DNA of 64,000 bases from Siniperca chuatsi (lineage: Eukaryota; Chordata; Actinopteri; Centrarchiformes; Sinipercidae), in contig NC_058064.1 of assembly GCF_020085105.1 (NCBI RefSeq), forward strand, positions 22,297,323-22,361,322, in the 5' to 3' direction. Positions 1 through 17,114 of the stretch are shown here, piece by piece. The first letter of the stretch is position 1. Each line of letters opens with the position of its first letter. The notes under the pieces were generated by a model, which was given only the letters and a program-made list of their open reading frames with translations, ran no database searches and was not told where the DNA came from. The position numbers were made by a program, and so were the translations under genes.

Positions 1-335
1 AATCGGAAGATCAGCAGTTCGATCCCGGGTTCCCCCACATGTGGAAGTGTCCTTGAGTAAGATACTGAACCCCAAATTGCTCTACACACTTGTGTGAGTG
101 AGTTAGTTTCTTTATACTGATGAGCAGTTGGCACCTCGCATCAGTGTGTGATTGGAGTGAATGACATGTAGTGTGTAGTGTATGCATCTCCCCTTTTCTC
201 ATGCATTCTGTTCAAAAACGCTTCAGTGTGTGAGTGTGTGAATGATTAGTTAGTTTCTTTAGACTTAGCACCTGCCATCAGTGTGTGAATGTGTGTGAAT
301 GGGGTGAATGTGATATGAAGTGTGTGAAGTATGAC
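1..335 (+). repeat. tRNA-derived SINE, left end cut by window
   Basis: The sequence opens inside a teleost SINE. The motif aatcggaagatcagc is followed by an RNA polymerase III B-box-like agttcgatccc, then tccttgagtaagatactgaacccc and the cacctgccatcagtgtgtgaatg body. Related copies lie at 4286, 4992 and 61273. The body module (agttagtttctttaga, gcacctgccatcagtgtgtgaatgtg) appears twice, near 100-180 and 250-330, so this may be a copy plus a partial second copy. The right edge is approximate. Confidence 0.7.
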
Positions 336-345
336 TTCAAGCTGC

Positions 346-660
346 TGCTGGCTGAAGAAATGATTGCTCAGACACAGGGTGGTCGAGGTCATCAGGTTGA
401 CAAGGTGGCCAGTGATGATGATGAGATGAGCACTGATGATGAAGAGTACATTCCAACAAAGAAGAGGAGGCCTGTTGAACAATGACGATGTAAAAAGATT
501 CAGGGTGCTGTCGTACCATAGATGATCTGTTGTTAGTGCCATGTGTAACGTGACACATCACTGATTGAACAAGAAGTAACAAAAAACTGTGTGCCTTAGA
601 TCCAAAAGTCACAAATGATACCAGCAGACAAATAAAGTTATTTTTAATGCTGTGTATTTT
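346..660 (+). other. unassigned short coding-like remnant
   Basis: A + frame ending at the stop near 483 encodes an acidic stretch (VASDDDEMSTDDEEY) followed by a basic KKRRPVEQ tail, and an AATAAA-type signal (caaataaagtt) follows near 630. This resembles the tail of a transposase reading frame (a piggyBac-like origin was considered), but no catalytic domain is visible. It lies in what must be an upstream intron of tmem178b. Confidence 0.2.
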
Positions 661-6693
<6,033 letters not shown>

Positions 6694-7770
6694 AGCTGGC
6701 GGCCGTGAGAAGACCAACTGAACCCACAGATTGAACAAACAAACAGAAAAACTGATCCATGTATTCGTCTCCAATCATCTCCAGTCTTTCCTGATTACAG
6801 TTTTTTTTATTTGTTTGTGTGTTTAAAAATGGGTGTCTTGGTGGTCTGCTATCTTGAAAATAACAGAAAAAAACTGAAGAAATATTATCAAAAATTTGAA
6901 GTTGTGCTTGTTTTGTTGTTGTGGAGCAGACCTGAAATGGACCCTGATGAAGAAAAGTTGCCAAGGAAATACATGGAGACAATGAAAGACTACATTTTGG
7001 ATAGTGAGTGGTTGTAGCAAAAGAGGGGGAACTCAACCTGGGAACTGCTTCTATTAACTGATCTACTGTGATTGTGGAGAACTCAATGAATCAGCAATAT
7101 TGGAGGGAAACGGTCAGATTGTTAAGTTCAAGTAAAGATCTTGTGGAAGTTTCTCATGGACTTGGCCTTTTGAAACCTCCGGTGGGATAATTCACAAGGG
7201 AATGGACCAGACATGAAACCAGGTGATTTGCTGGGCGGGGATCATATTTAGTGGCCATCTGTTAACTTTCAGCGTTACAGCTTCTGAGGTCCCTCCAGTT
7301 ACTTGGGACATGCGGGCAGCGAGGAGCCCTCCCCTGTTGTACATTATTATACAGAATATTCCAGAGAAGAGACAACCAGGAACTGTCATGTTGGACCATT
7401 TTCATTCTCGTTTAGGTGCATTCGATTCCGTCTGATGATCCAATATTGCCATTTAGCATTTTATACATGATGCATTCCTCTTTTATTCAAAGTGTGATTT
7501 TCTTTTAATGAACTCTTCATGTTGGGAACGAACTGTCGACTGAGCGTACTTTCAGAGCAAATGTCGTGTTTGTTTGATTTTTTTCCATTCTAGTCATAGA
7601 GGTAAATGTGTGTATCAGTGTGTGTATGTGTGGAGAGGCGTTGTTTTGCAGTCTTTATAGAAAAAAAGTTGTAAAAAATTATCATAAATACCACAAAGTG
7701 GAGCCCTGCTTTGGGGATGCATAAAGGCAGGAGCTTTGATGAACAGAAAGACATAATGGAGAGATGTAGT
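6694..7770 (+). other. probable tmem178b 3' UTR and downstream DNA
   Basis: Sequence after the stop is AT-rich with no convincing coding frame. The transcript end is not clear: no AATAAA stands near the stop, and the first plausible one (aataaaccag near 8639) is 1.9 kb away. The first few hundred bases are likely 3' UTR. Confidence 0.4.
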
Positions 7771-7865
7771 ATCCTGTTTAACCCAACTGACTTCTGCCTT
7801 ATCATCTTTTCTGGAGATTCCCAGCAGACATAGCAGCTATAGATGAGTCGTTTTGAAGGGGGGGG
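7771..7865. repeat. copy 1 of a 95-bp dispersed duplication
   Basis: The block tatcctgtttaacccaactg...gagtcgttttgaaggg is about 90% the same as 9635-9728 in the same orientation. No other copy was noticed in the window, and it matches no transposon end known to me. Confidence 0.6.
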
Positions 7866-8379
7866 CGGCATGTTCAACTCTGTACTCTACTGCCCTGAGC
7901 AACTATGGAAGGCTTAAGTAATTGCATGTGATGACAACACACGCCAGATTTTCTTCCTGGGAATCTGTGATGCTCTGCCATTTCTCCAAGCTCACAGCTT
8001 TTCCTCCAGCTCTTATTTTTCTTTCACTAATAGTCAAGACCTGGCAGGGCCGCCTCTCTCACAAGGTTAAAAAGGTGTCACCTTACTCAAGTCGAAAGAG
8101 GTCTAGACTGAAGAAAAAAAGCTAAGTGTTCTGTCATCTGAGAGAATCCTCAAGGCCTAGGCCAATCATGAGTCAGAAATCAAAATACACACTAGCATGA
8201 GCTTGAATATTTTTATGCGCATACGAGTCAAATTATTTCCTGCCAAGAATCAGTCCAGTAAACGATGCCAGTATGCTTCATCAGAAATTCTTGTCAGATG
8301 GTCAAACAGCTTCAGAAACCCACTACCCCACCCACCCTTCCAGTGTAGGAATTGGGGGGGGGGGGGGTCAGACGGCGGT

Positions 8380-8466
8380 TTCTGTAACTTTCCAAAACCA
8401 AATATCTTACATTCACACCCACTTCACGCAGTGATTGGCCAGCTGTGTGGAGGTGAGAAAGTAAGC
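8380..8466. repeat. degraded copy of the 5620-5705 segment
   Basis: gtaactttccaaaaccaaa...agtgattggccagctgtg...aggtgagaaagtaagc mirrors gtaactttccaaatccaac...ctgattggtcaggtgtg...agtgagaaagtaggc at about 5626-5705. The reading frame is broken. A 14-base G run (8354-8367) lies just upstream. Confidence 0.5.
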
Positions 8467-9228
8467 ACTGTTAACTGTTGGCTTGTTTGCAACCTGTCTG
8501 ATCATCTGACTCTTTCTTGACTTGTTGGACTTTATTGTATGAATGTCACTGTGTTCCCAGATCTCAGAAATTAACTTAGTGAGTAGAGTTTAATCATGAA
8601 ACGATGGCTAAAACTACAAAAATAATCACCCAAGTTGTAATAAACCAGAATTAACCTTTAAGAACAGAAACTCCCCGATCTATTATCTGCTCTCATGCAA
8701 CACATTCTCGTGCCCTTGATGGGTTGCAGTTACATCCCTTCCATACATATCAATCAACATCTCACTTTGTAATGGTGGTTCGCTGTAGAATTGGCTGTAT
8801 GCAAAAACTACACAAATATCAGGCAGGATAAAGGTAGAAATATTGTGAGTGGAAATTAATTCAGTAATGTTATAGATTAAAAAAAAATAAAGTAGTTTTG
8901 TCTCAAAATTGAATTTACATTTACAGTCTTTGTGGGGTCTAAAGAAAATTCTACTGGGAGAGAGGGAAGGAGATTAGAGCAGTGTTTCAGGCGAAAGCTG
9001 CTATGTGGGTTGACATCTTTGTCACAGCTTCTTCAGTGATAGCACCTTCAAAGGGTTCAATGAAAATCACTCACCTTTCTGTGCCCAGCTAAACCCTTAC
9101 AACTAGAGAGCAGGGTAATGAGATATGACAGAATAAGTTTTTTTAATAATAATGTAATTATAATGTTATCTGGAGGCATCAAATATCAGATCTTCAATTT
9201 CTCATTATCTTGGGATAATAATGACCAA

Positions 9229-9230
<2 letters not shown>
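8467..9230. other. intergenic DNA, nothing recognised
   Basis: AT-rich sequence with only short open frames. AATAAA-like hexamers occur near 8639 and 8887. Confidence 0.3.

Positions 9231-9270
<40 letters not shown>
9231..9270. repeat. (AT)20 microsatellite
   Basis: A 40-base uninterrupted AT tract seen directly in the sequence. Confidence 0.97.
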
Positions 9271-9272
<2 letters not shown>

Positions 9273-9279
9273 TAAACCA

Positions 9280-9550
9280 ACATGAAGTGTCTTAGTGTGG
9301 AGTCAGGACACCACAAGCCTCCAGAACAGCTTCAGTGCTCCTTACCAAGTCTGCGGAACTGAATTGGAGGGATGAACACATACTCTGTTGCACAGCAGCA
9401 TCTGCATTTGATATTATTGTTTCTCCACTCTTTGATTCAGGTTTTTCCTTTAATTTGTCCCCTGTGACAGGAGATGAATGGCTTGGTGAGTATGGAAATT
9501 ATGTGAATAAAATGCTATGGCCTTTACAGTCACCAGATCTCAACCCAGTT
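9280..9550 (+). mobile_element. Tc1-like transposon relic
   Basis: accacaagcctccagaacagcttcagtgctcc is typical of the leading part of a teleost Tc1 family. Near 9505-9550 the frame MLWPLQSPDLNPV resembles the Tc1 transposase block around the third catalytic acidic residue (W-P-x-Q-S-P-D-L-N-P). The rest of the transposase is missing. Boundaries are approximate. Confidence 0.5.
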
Positions 9551-9632
9551 TTTTTTAATATACTGCCAATTCATAACAGAAGAAAATCTCATTGTACTTT
9601 TCCTATAGATGAGGTCTAGACCATACTCTTGT
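9551..9632 (-). mobile_element. L2-like LINE 3' end, antisense
   Basis: On the minus strand the block runs ggtctagacctc...ctataggaaaagtacaatgag...ttctgttatgaattggcag, the same 3' module that ends the LINE at 15770-15862. Confidence 0.7.
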
Positions 9633-9634
9633 AG

Positions 9635-9728
9635 TATCCTGTTTAATCCAATTGACTTCTGCCTCATCATCTTTTCTGGATATTCCCAGCAGACATAGCA
9701 GCTACAGAAGAGTCATTTCAAAGGGTGA
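9635..9728. repeat. copy 2 of the 95-bp dispersed duplication
   Basis: It matches 7771-7865 in the same orientation with about ten substitutions. It sits between an L2 3' end and the start of the L2 LINE at about 9735. Confidence 0.6.
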
Positions 9729-9994
9729 CGTGCTGTGGTTAGCATATTGTCTCATTTCCAGTCACCGGTGTTTGTGTGTTACTAGTAGTGTATATTTGCT
9801 GCTCTAGCGCATCACAGTTAATTTTGTTCGATTCTTTAGTATAGTGACTAATGATCTGCTATACATTTAAACATACACTAGTTCTGCTCAAGCACTCATC
9901 GCTCTCTCCTTCTTTTAACGACTTTCTCGCTAATCCCACAGTTTACACGCTATTCAGTTTTGCTAGCTACTGTTCTTTAGCTTAGCAGCTAGCA

Positions 9995-10585
9995 GTGGCT
10001 TCTCTCTCTCCCTCTCACTCTCCTGCTCTGTGTGTCAAATGTTTAGCAATTCCTCTGCCTCCTTTGGTGATAATGGTACATGTAATAAATGTAACTTATT
10101 TTTGGCAATCGAGGCAAGGCTTAGTGAATTTAGTGGGAACTCAATCATTAGCTGCTGTAGTTAGCCAGCCTCCAGTAGCCAGTGTGGACCGACCAGAGGA
10201 AGCTCCTGTTAGCTGGGTGACTGTCCGAATGAAGCATAGCCCTAAACAGAAGCCCATGATTCACCACCAACCTGTTCACATTTCTAACAAGTTCTCCCCA
10301 TTCAGCGACACACCCGCTGAGAAACCAACTCTGATTATTGACAGCTCCATTTTGAGAAACGTGACGTTAGCGACACCAGCGACCGTAGCCAAATGTATTA
10401 CTGGGGCCAGAGCGGGCGACGTTGATGTTGTTGTTGATAAGTACAGATTGTTATTCATATGCAATGCAAAGACAATGTCGGACTCCATAGTTTTCTCTGG
10501 GCCCCGGCCAAACCTGACCAGTGATGACATGTTTAGCCGCATGTCTTCATTCCGCCAGGCTGTCGAGGTGGTGTCCAGCAAATGA
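9995..10585 (+). pseudogene. L2 ORF1 with degenerate SGNH esterase domain
   Basis: The 196-codon open frame carries NKFSPFSDTPAEKPTLIID and SSILRNVTLATPATVAKCI. This resembles the ORF1 esterase of fish L2/CR1 LINEs, whose first block normally reads G-S-S-I; here the Gly is Asp. A middle segment appears deleted (DVVVDKYRLL runs into CNAKTMSDSIVFSGP). After a frameshift the domain continues at about 10620 and, across the antisense insertion, reaches the His-containing block GIHPTLDGAALIS near 10760-10800. The N-terminal start is uncertain. The product is unlikely to be active. Confidence 0.65.
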
Positions 10586-10647
10586 TGTGGGCTTTGTAGA
10601 TAATTTCTGGAGAAGACCTGATCTGATTAGGACAGACAGCATTCAAT

Positions 10648-10750
10648 TAAATTCAATTCAATTTTAATTATATAGCGCTGATTCACAACAGAGGTTATCT
10701 CATTGCACTTTTCCTATAGAGCTGGTCTAGACCGTACTCTTTATAATATT
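10648..10750 (-). mobile_element. 103-bp L2 3' fragment inserted antisense into L2 ORF1
   Basis: It is flanked by the direct repeat cattcaat at 10640-10647 and 10751-10758. Minus strand reads from the ggtctagacc block to the ataattaaaattgaattg tail. Removing it restores the ORF1 frame leading to GIHPTLDG. Confidence 0.8.
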
Positions 10751-11390
10751 CATTCAATCAATGGCATTCATCCCACTTTGGATGGAGCAGCTCTCATATC
10801 TACAAATCTGGCCGAGTTTATTAGGGGACCTTAACCGTGACAACTCAGAGTTGAGACCAGGAAGCGGAGTTGCAGTCCTACACGCTTCTCTGCGCTTCCA
10901 GTGCAGTTACCCACCCAAAACTCCTTAGTGACGGTGTCTGCCCCCAGACCACTTAAGTTAATAAAAATAAAAAAGTTAACAGAAGTGGAGTTGTACATGA
11001 AAACCTAAACAGAAACGCTGAAATAGCACAACAAAATAGGATAATTAAATGTGGACTCAGATCTCTGTCATCTAAAGCTGTACTAGTGTCAGGGAGCCTA
11101 CACAGACACCACCGTCTCCACACACCACAGTCATTACATCCCAATCACCAGACTACTGATTACACTCACCTGTCAGCAATCACCCACCTGCACTATAAAA
11201 CAGCACTCCTCCTGTTCACTCACTGTCTGGTCTCAACCCTACCAAGTTGGTATACCTGACTCACTTCCCCGCAGATAATCTACCTGTCCTCTGGATTCCC
11301 CTCAGCCTGTGCCCCTTCGAAGGGCTGGTCAGTGCCCTTTGAGCGGCTCTATCTCCAGATCCACACCATCAATCTGCCTCTGCCAGTCCC

Positions 11391-11744
11391 ATGGCCATTC
11401 CCTCCAACTATTCGGGTGAGGAGGTTGAATGTAGGGGTTTTCTCCTCCAGGTTTCCCTGTACATCGAAATGCATAAATTCACAAACGAACAAGCTAAAGT
11501 TGCATTCCTCATCTCCCTCATCTCTGGAAGAGCGTTGCTCTGGGCTCAAGCCATCTGGAACTCTCAGTCTCCCCTTGTTAACTCTTTTGATAACTTTTCT
11601 TCTCACTTCCAGGAAGTGTTTGGTCTCGCTACCGGAGAACTAGCAGTGTCCGATCAGCTCTTCCGCCATCGTCAAGGCAGTTCTTCGGCGAGTGATTACA
11701 CACTGCAGTTCCGAACTCTAGCGGTTGGAACGAGACGGCCCTGA
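11391..11744 (+). pseudogene. Gypsy gag capsid relic
   Basis: The frame has the capsid-type stretch IEMHKFTNEQAKVAFLISL and SGRALLWAQAIWNS, then SFDNFSSHFQEVFG, as in Ty3/Gypsy gag (retrotransposon gag domain). It ends in a frameshift near 11740; the conserved region continues in another frame, and a separate frame opens at 11789. Confidence 0.75.
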
Positions 11745-11788
11745 TAACTGCCTACCGCCAAGGTCTCAATCCACAGCTCTAATCCAAG

Positions 11789-12322
11789 ATGGTCATCTAT
11801 GATAACAACATTGGATTGGAAAGCTTTATGCAGAAGACCGTAAAAATCGCTCAACTACTGACAGCATGTCTCCCTGACATAACTGCTCATTCTCCGCTCT
11901 CACCCGCTGCCTGTCCTTCAGTACCAGAACCCATGCAGATGGACACCAGTTGTCTTTCGCAACAAGAACGTGCACGCCGTTTTGCTAATGGCCTCTGTTT
12001 GTATTGTGGGACCCCTGGGCACCAGATTCAGGCATGTCCTACACGTCCTCCACATCCTGCGGTGAGTACCATCCCCAGTAATCCTTCAATTTCTAAGTTA
12101 ACCCTTCTCGAGGTCCAATTACTCACCCCACATTCTGTTGTTGCAGTACGTGCCCTCATTGACTCAGGCTCCTCTGGCAACTTCATCTCGCCAAACTTAT
12201 TAAAGAGAATGGAATTACCGTTTCAACACCATGAAGAACTGAAAGTAGAGACCATGCAGGGAAAACCGCTGGGATGTGGAAGAGTGCGATTCCAGTCACC
12301 GCCCATTACATTATGCGTATGA
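11789..12322 (+). pseudogene. Gypsy nucleocapsid and protease relic
   Basis: A CCHC zinc knuckle (CLYCGTPGHQIQACP, C-x2-C-x4-H-x4-C) lies near codons 68-82, followed by a retropepsin motif ALIDSGSSGNFIS near 12150 with the active-site D-S-G. After the protease the frame runs out near 12322 and the next recognisable domain starts almost at once, implying a deletion between protease and reverse transcriptase. Confidence 0.8.
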
Positions 12323-13434
12323 TGTCTGTATGGCGAACACAGCCACCAGCTTACCACCTCATCGGCTCAACTTCATCCGACCCTCCACCTCTCCTGCGGC
12401 TTCGAGCTTTTTCTTTGTGGGCAAGAAGGACGGAGGCTTGTGGCCCTGCATTGATTACCAGCCCCTCAAAAGTCAAACTGTCAAGCTCCCCTATCCTCTT
12501 CCTCTGGTCCCTGCCACCCTCGAGGAACTCCGTGGGGCTCGCATATTCTCGAAACTGGATCTGCGGAGCGCCTACAACCTCGTTCGGATCCGGGAGGGGG
12601 ACGAGTGGAAGACGGAATTCATCACCCCTTCCGGCCATTATGAATACCTGGTAATGCCGTACGGCTTGTCCAACTCACGCCATCTTTAAAGGCTTCATGA
12701 ACGAGGTGTTCCAGGAGTTTCTCCACCACTTCGTTATCGTCTATATCGACGATATTTTGATCTACTCCTGGAACTTGGCCGAACATCACCACCACCTGAG
12801 GCAGGTCCTCTAACAACTCAGGAAACACAAGCTCTACCTGAAGATCGAGAAATGCGAGTTCCATCGCCCCACGGTCCAGTTCCTCGGATACATCATAAGC
12901 GCTGATGGCATCCAAATGGACCAGGGAAAGATTCAAGCCATCCAAACATGGCCTCTCCCTCAGACTGTCAAGGAACTCCAACGTTTCCTAGGCTTCGCTA
13001 ACTTCTACCGCCGATTCATCAAGAATTTCAGCTTCATGTCATCACCTCTAACCTCCATGCTACGTCGCACGCCCAAGTCTCTGTCCTGGACCTCCAAAGC
13101 TCGAGCCGCATTCCAGACACTAAAGGATGCCTTCTGCACTGCTCCCGTTCAAGTGGACACCTCCACCACCGGTGTGGGAGCCATGCTGTCCCAACAACAC
13201 GGTGAGCCTCCTCAACTCCACCCTTGCGCTTACTTCTCTAAGAAACTTTCCCTAGCGGAGCGGAATTACGACATTGGCAACAGGGAACTGCTGGCTATCA
13301 AGTTGGCGCTGGAAGAGTGGAGGCACTGGCTGGAGGGAGCAAACCTCCCTTTTACCGTCATCACCGACCATAAGAACCTGGAATACCTCTGTTCACCCAA
13401 GAGACTCTTGGCGAGGGTTGCACCTGTGCACCTG
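12276..13434 (+). pseudogene. Gypsy reverse transcriptase and RNase H relic
   Basis: RT blocks are readable: [33 protein letters not shown], the catalytic YIDDILIYS (tatatcgacgat at 12742-12753) and [16 protein letters not shown]. RNase H follows with [33 protein letters not shown] and TDHKNLEYL. There is a frameshift near 12665-12680, a stop at 12810-12812 and a small deletion near 13145. Sequence ends abruptly after RNase H; no integrase is present. Confidence 0.85.
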
Positions 13435-13455
13435 TGTTTGCCTGCTGACAACTAG

Positions 13456-15167
13456 TAAATGATTTAATATCAGAGTATGATATTGAATTATTTTGTCTTA
13501 CTGAAACCTGGCTGGGTCATGAAGAATATGTTAGCCTCAATGAATCCACTCCGCCCAGACATATTAATACTCACATTCTTCGAGGCACCAGCCGAGGAGA
13601 TGGAGTTGCAGCCATCTTCGACTGAAGCCTATTAATCAACCCGAAACCTAAACTAAATTATAACTCATTCGAAAGCCTTGTTCTTAGTCTTTCACACCCA
13701 ACCTGGAAAACACGACAGCCAATTCTATTTGTTATAGTGTACTGTGCTCCTGGTCTTTATTCTGAATTCTCAGAGTTTTTATCAAGTTTAGTCCTTAAAA
13801 CAGATACAGTAATTATTGTAAATGATTTCAATATTCATGTGGACGTTGAAAATGATAGCCTTAGTACTGGGATTATCTCATTATTAGATTTGATTGGCTT
13901 TGTGTACATAAACCCACTCACTGTTTTAACCACACCCTTGACCTTGTTCTGGTATGTGGCATTGAAATTGAACATTTCATAGTCTTTCCACAGGATCCTT
14001 CATAATTGGACCATTATTTAATAACTTTTGAACTCCTATTACTGGACTACACGCCAGTAGGCTAAAACTCCTACTCTAGATGTCTATCTGATAGGGCTGT
14101 AGCTTAGACCCCATTCCAACTAGGCTGCTTAAAGACCCTTTACCCTTAGTTAGCACTTCTTTACTGGATATGATTAATCAGTCTTTATTAACAGGCTATG
14201 TCCCACAGTCCATTAAAGTAGCTGTAATTAAACCTCTACTTAAAAACCCCACTCTTGATCCAGGGGTTTCAGCTAACTATAGACCTATATCTAACCTTCC
14301 CTTTCTCTCTAAGATCCCTGAGAAAGCAGTCGCCAATCAGTTGTGGGACTTTCTAAATAACAATCATTTATTTGAGGATTTTCAGTCACAGAGACAGCAC
14401 TGGTGAAAATTACAAATGACCATAATGACAATTATATATATCGATCAAGCCAAATGAAACTAACCAATTAGCTAAACTTCAAGCATGCCTTAAGGACATA
14501 AAAACTTGGATGACCTGCAATTTTCTGATGTTAAACTCTGACAACTGAAGTTATTGTACTTGGCCCCAAACACCTCCGAGACACTCTAAAGATATAGTTG
14601 CTCTAGATGGCATTGCCATAATCTCCAGCACCACCGTAAGGAATCTCAGAGTTATCTTTGATCAGGATTTATCCTTTAACTCCCACATGAAACAAATTTC
14701 AAGGACTGCCTTCTTTCACCTACGCAATATTGCAAAAATCGGGCACATCCCGTCTCAAAATGATTGCAAAAAACTAGTCCATGCATTTGTTACTTCTAGG
14801 CTGGACTATTGCAATTCCTTATTATCCTGAATAAGTAAGTCCCTTAAGAGTCTCCCCTTCCCCTTAAGAGTTGATTCAGAATGCTGCTGTACGTGTACTG
14901 ACTAGAACTAGGAAAAGACATCATATTTCTCTAATATTAGCTTCTCTGCACTGGCTCCCTGTAAAATCCAGAATAGAATTTAAAATCCTTCTCCTCATCT
15001 ACAAAGCTCTTAATGGTCAGGCACCATCATATCTTAAAGAGCTCATAATACCTTATTACCCCACTAGAACACTGCGCTCCCAGAATGCAGGGTTACTTGT
15101 GGGTCCTAGAGTCTCCAAAAGTAGAATGGGAGCCAGAGCCTTCAGTTATCAAGCTCCTCTCCTGTGA
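13456..15167 (+). pseudogene. L2 ORF2: APE endonuclease and reverse transcriptase relic
   Basis: The endonuclease part has LTETWL near 13500 and NDFNIHVD near 13825 (the G-D-F-N block with the Gly replaced). RT blocks include GYVPQSIKVAVIKPLLKNP and SANYRPISNLPFLSKIPEK (14190-14330). The C-terminal block LASLHWLPVKSRIEFKILL and APSYLKELI is at 14940-15060. The catalytic FADD region between 14410 and 14560 is missing or scrambled and several stops interrupt the frame. Confidence 0.8.
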
Positions 15168-15712
15168 AATCAGATCCGTTTGGGTTTGGGAGGCACCATC
15201 TCCATATTTAAGAGTAGGCTTAAGACTTTCCTCTTTGATAAAGCTTATAGTTAGGGCTGGCTTGGGGGAGTCCTGAACCATCCCTTAGGTATTCTGCTAT
15301 AGGTCTAGACTGCCGGGAGACTTCCCATGATGCACCTCTTTCCTCTCTCCTTCTCTCCCTCTCCATCTGTATGCTTTTTTTCCCCATTACTGCATGTTAC
15401 TAACTCGACATCTTCTCTCTCCCGTAGTTTTGTGCTTTGTGCTTTCTCGTTTCTCTCCTCTCTCCTTCTGTTGCTTTCAGCAGGTATTTCTACCTCTGGA
15501 GCTGCAGAGACTGGATTTGTGGATGTGGGCCACCTGCTGCCCCCGTGTTCCTGCTCGATAACTGCTACAACAGTTGTTGTTATTGGCTCTGTTACTATTA
15601 TTGTCAATATTATTCCTATGACTGCCATTCCTATTATTATTAAGTCATTAATATTTATATAACCACTACTATTACATTATTACTATTTTAAAATTCTAGG
15701 TGTTATTTGTAT

Positions 15713-15738
15713 TGCTCTCTCTCTCTCTCTCTCTCTCA
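15713..15738. repeat. (CT)n tract in the L2 3' UTR
   Basis: About 26 bases of alternating CT seen directly. Confidence 0.9.
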
Positions 15739-15862
15739 CGCTATTTGTTGGGTCTCTGTAAATAATATTATAAAGAGTACGGTCTAGACCTGCTCTATAG
15801 GAAAAGTGCAATGAGATAACTTCTGTTATGAATTGGCGCTATATAAATAAAATTGAATTGAA

Positions 15863-16682
15863 AATTTTATTGAATATTACAATTCTTCATTCTTGTGGAC
15901 CAATACACTTGTAGAAATTAGAGATCCACAAGGGACGAGGATTCTCTCCCTAGAACAATTTGCATATGATGAACCATAATTTTAGGAAATTTTAGGAAGA
16001 AATAGTTCTTCAGGGACCTTCTAAGGTGAAAGAAGACTACATCCACAACAAATAAAAGTCCACATTCCTATTTTAACATCCATTGACCATTTGTAAACTC
16101 ACATACTGTGAAGCATGGCATTATTAAGACATGTTTACTCTGTGGTTCAGTGTTGCAACAGGTGTGGCTGTGTAACATTCATCAAGATCTGTTCCTATAT
16201 TTGGAGGCTGCAAAGTAGCCAGTGCAGGAAGCAATTGATAAATGCATATCACAATATGAACAACTCCACTATTATGAGTTTACATATTGACAATGGATGA
16301 TCAATGAGGTTCTGTGACCGTCTGAACTTTTGTCTAGTGTCACGGTCTGGCCAAATTCATCTTGTACATGACATACATTAAAAGGACTGATTGCTATGAC
16401 AGTCATGCTTCCCAAAGGATAAAACCTCTTGATTTTGGATACTCCATGACCTTTCTTCTAGTAGCATATGCAGGGGGGAAAAGTACACTTTGCAATCAAG
16501 ATATCCCATAATCTAATACGCAAATTGTCATGAGCTGAGAACATTTATGATCTCAAAGGAATAAACCCTTTTGTTTATAATGACCCCATGTCCTACCCTC
16601 TAGCACCATCCTCAGACAAATTTTACATTTTAGCCCCACTACTGGTGAGGATCTAATAACTGAAAATGGTCACTATATAGTT
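15863..16682. other. intergenic DNA, nothing recognised
   Basis: AT-rich sequence between the L2 tail and the next MITE. Its longest frame (16115-16300) has no recognisable features. Confidence 0.3.
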
Positions 16683-17106
16683 CAGTGATTCCAAACCTGG
16701 GGGCTGGTTGCCCCTACTGGGTCTTAAGATAAATCTGAGGGGTCACAAGATGATTAAAGTGATAAGAAAGAAAAAATATATATATATTTTCTTCGGCCCT
16801 CTATACATCCCTCAGATCAGACAATCTGAGAAGGAAAAATCTCTTTTGGACTTCTCATAACTCATGATTTGGTTGGTCGTGATCTGATGTTGTTGTTCCT
16901 GTTATGTGTTGTATGCTGCTATTTAACCCTGTCTTGGCTATGTCTCACTTGTAAAAGAGGTTTTAATCTCAATATAACTTCCTAGTTAAATAAAGGTTAT
17001 ATAGCCTATATGATCACACACTAAGGCCTTAAACTGTGATGAAAGGCCACAAGTAGATATTGCCTCATTTTGAAAAGTCACATGCCAAGAAGGATGGGAA
17101 CCACTG
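16683..17106. mobile_element. hAT-type MITE
   Basis: The ends are inverted repeats: cagtgattccaaacctggg at left and ggatgggaaccactg at right. The flanking 8-mers atatagtt (16675-16682) and ctatagtt (17107-17114) match at 7 of 8 positions, as expected for an old hAT target duplication. No transposase is present. Confidence 0.7.
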
Positions 17107-17114
17107 CTATAGTT

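Larger units (their letters stand above)
11087..13450 (+). mobile_element. degenerate Ty3/Gypsy element with 5-bp target duplication
   Basis: Exact actag duplications at 11082-11086 and 13451-13455 border an element starting TGTCAGGGAGCC and ending GCCTGCTGACA, the TG...CA ends of an LTR element. The left part includes a TATA-like tataaaac near 11196, consistent with a 5' LTR. Coding relics follow in order: gag, zinc knuckle plus protease, reverse transcriptase, RNase H. At about 13430 the RNase H frame runs straight into the terminal LTR bases, so the integrase, 3' end and nearly all of the 3' LTR are deleted. Confidence 0.88.
9735..15862 (+). mobile_element. L2-like non-LTR retrotransposon with two nested insertions
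   Basis: This is a nearly full-length but decayed LINE. In order it has a 5' UTR (9735-9994), ORF1 with an SGNH-esterase-like domain (9995 to about 10850), ORF2 beginning with an APE endonuclease (about 11040-11086, resuming at 13456), reverse transcriptase (14150-14830), a C-terminal domain (14871-15167), and a 3' UTR ending in the tail ataaataaaattgaattgaa. It is interrupted by an antisense L2 3' fragment (10648-10750) and by a Ty3/Gypsy element (11087-13450). Removing the Gypsy element with one actag copy gives one continuous reading frame into the endonuclease LTETWL motif, showing both flanks are one LINE. ORF2 has many stops and shifts, so the element is dead. The 3' end recurs alone at 9551, 10648, 54403, 56628 and 61070. 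Confidence 0.85.
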
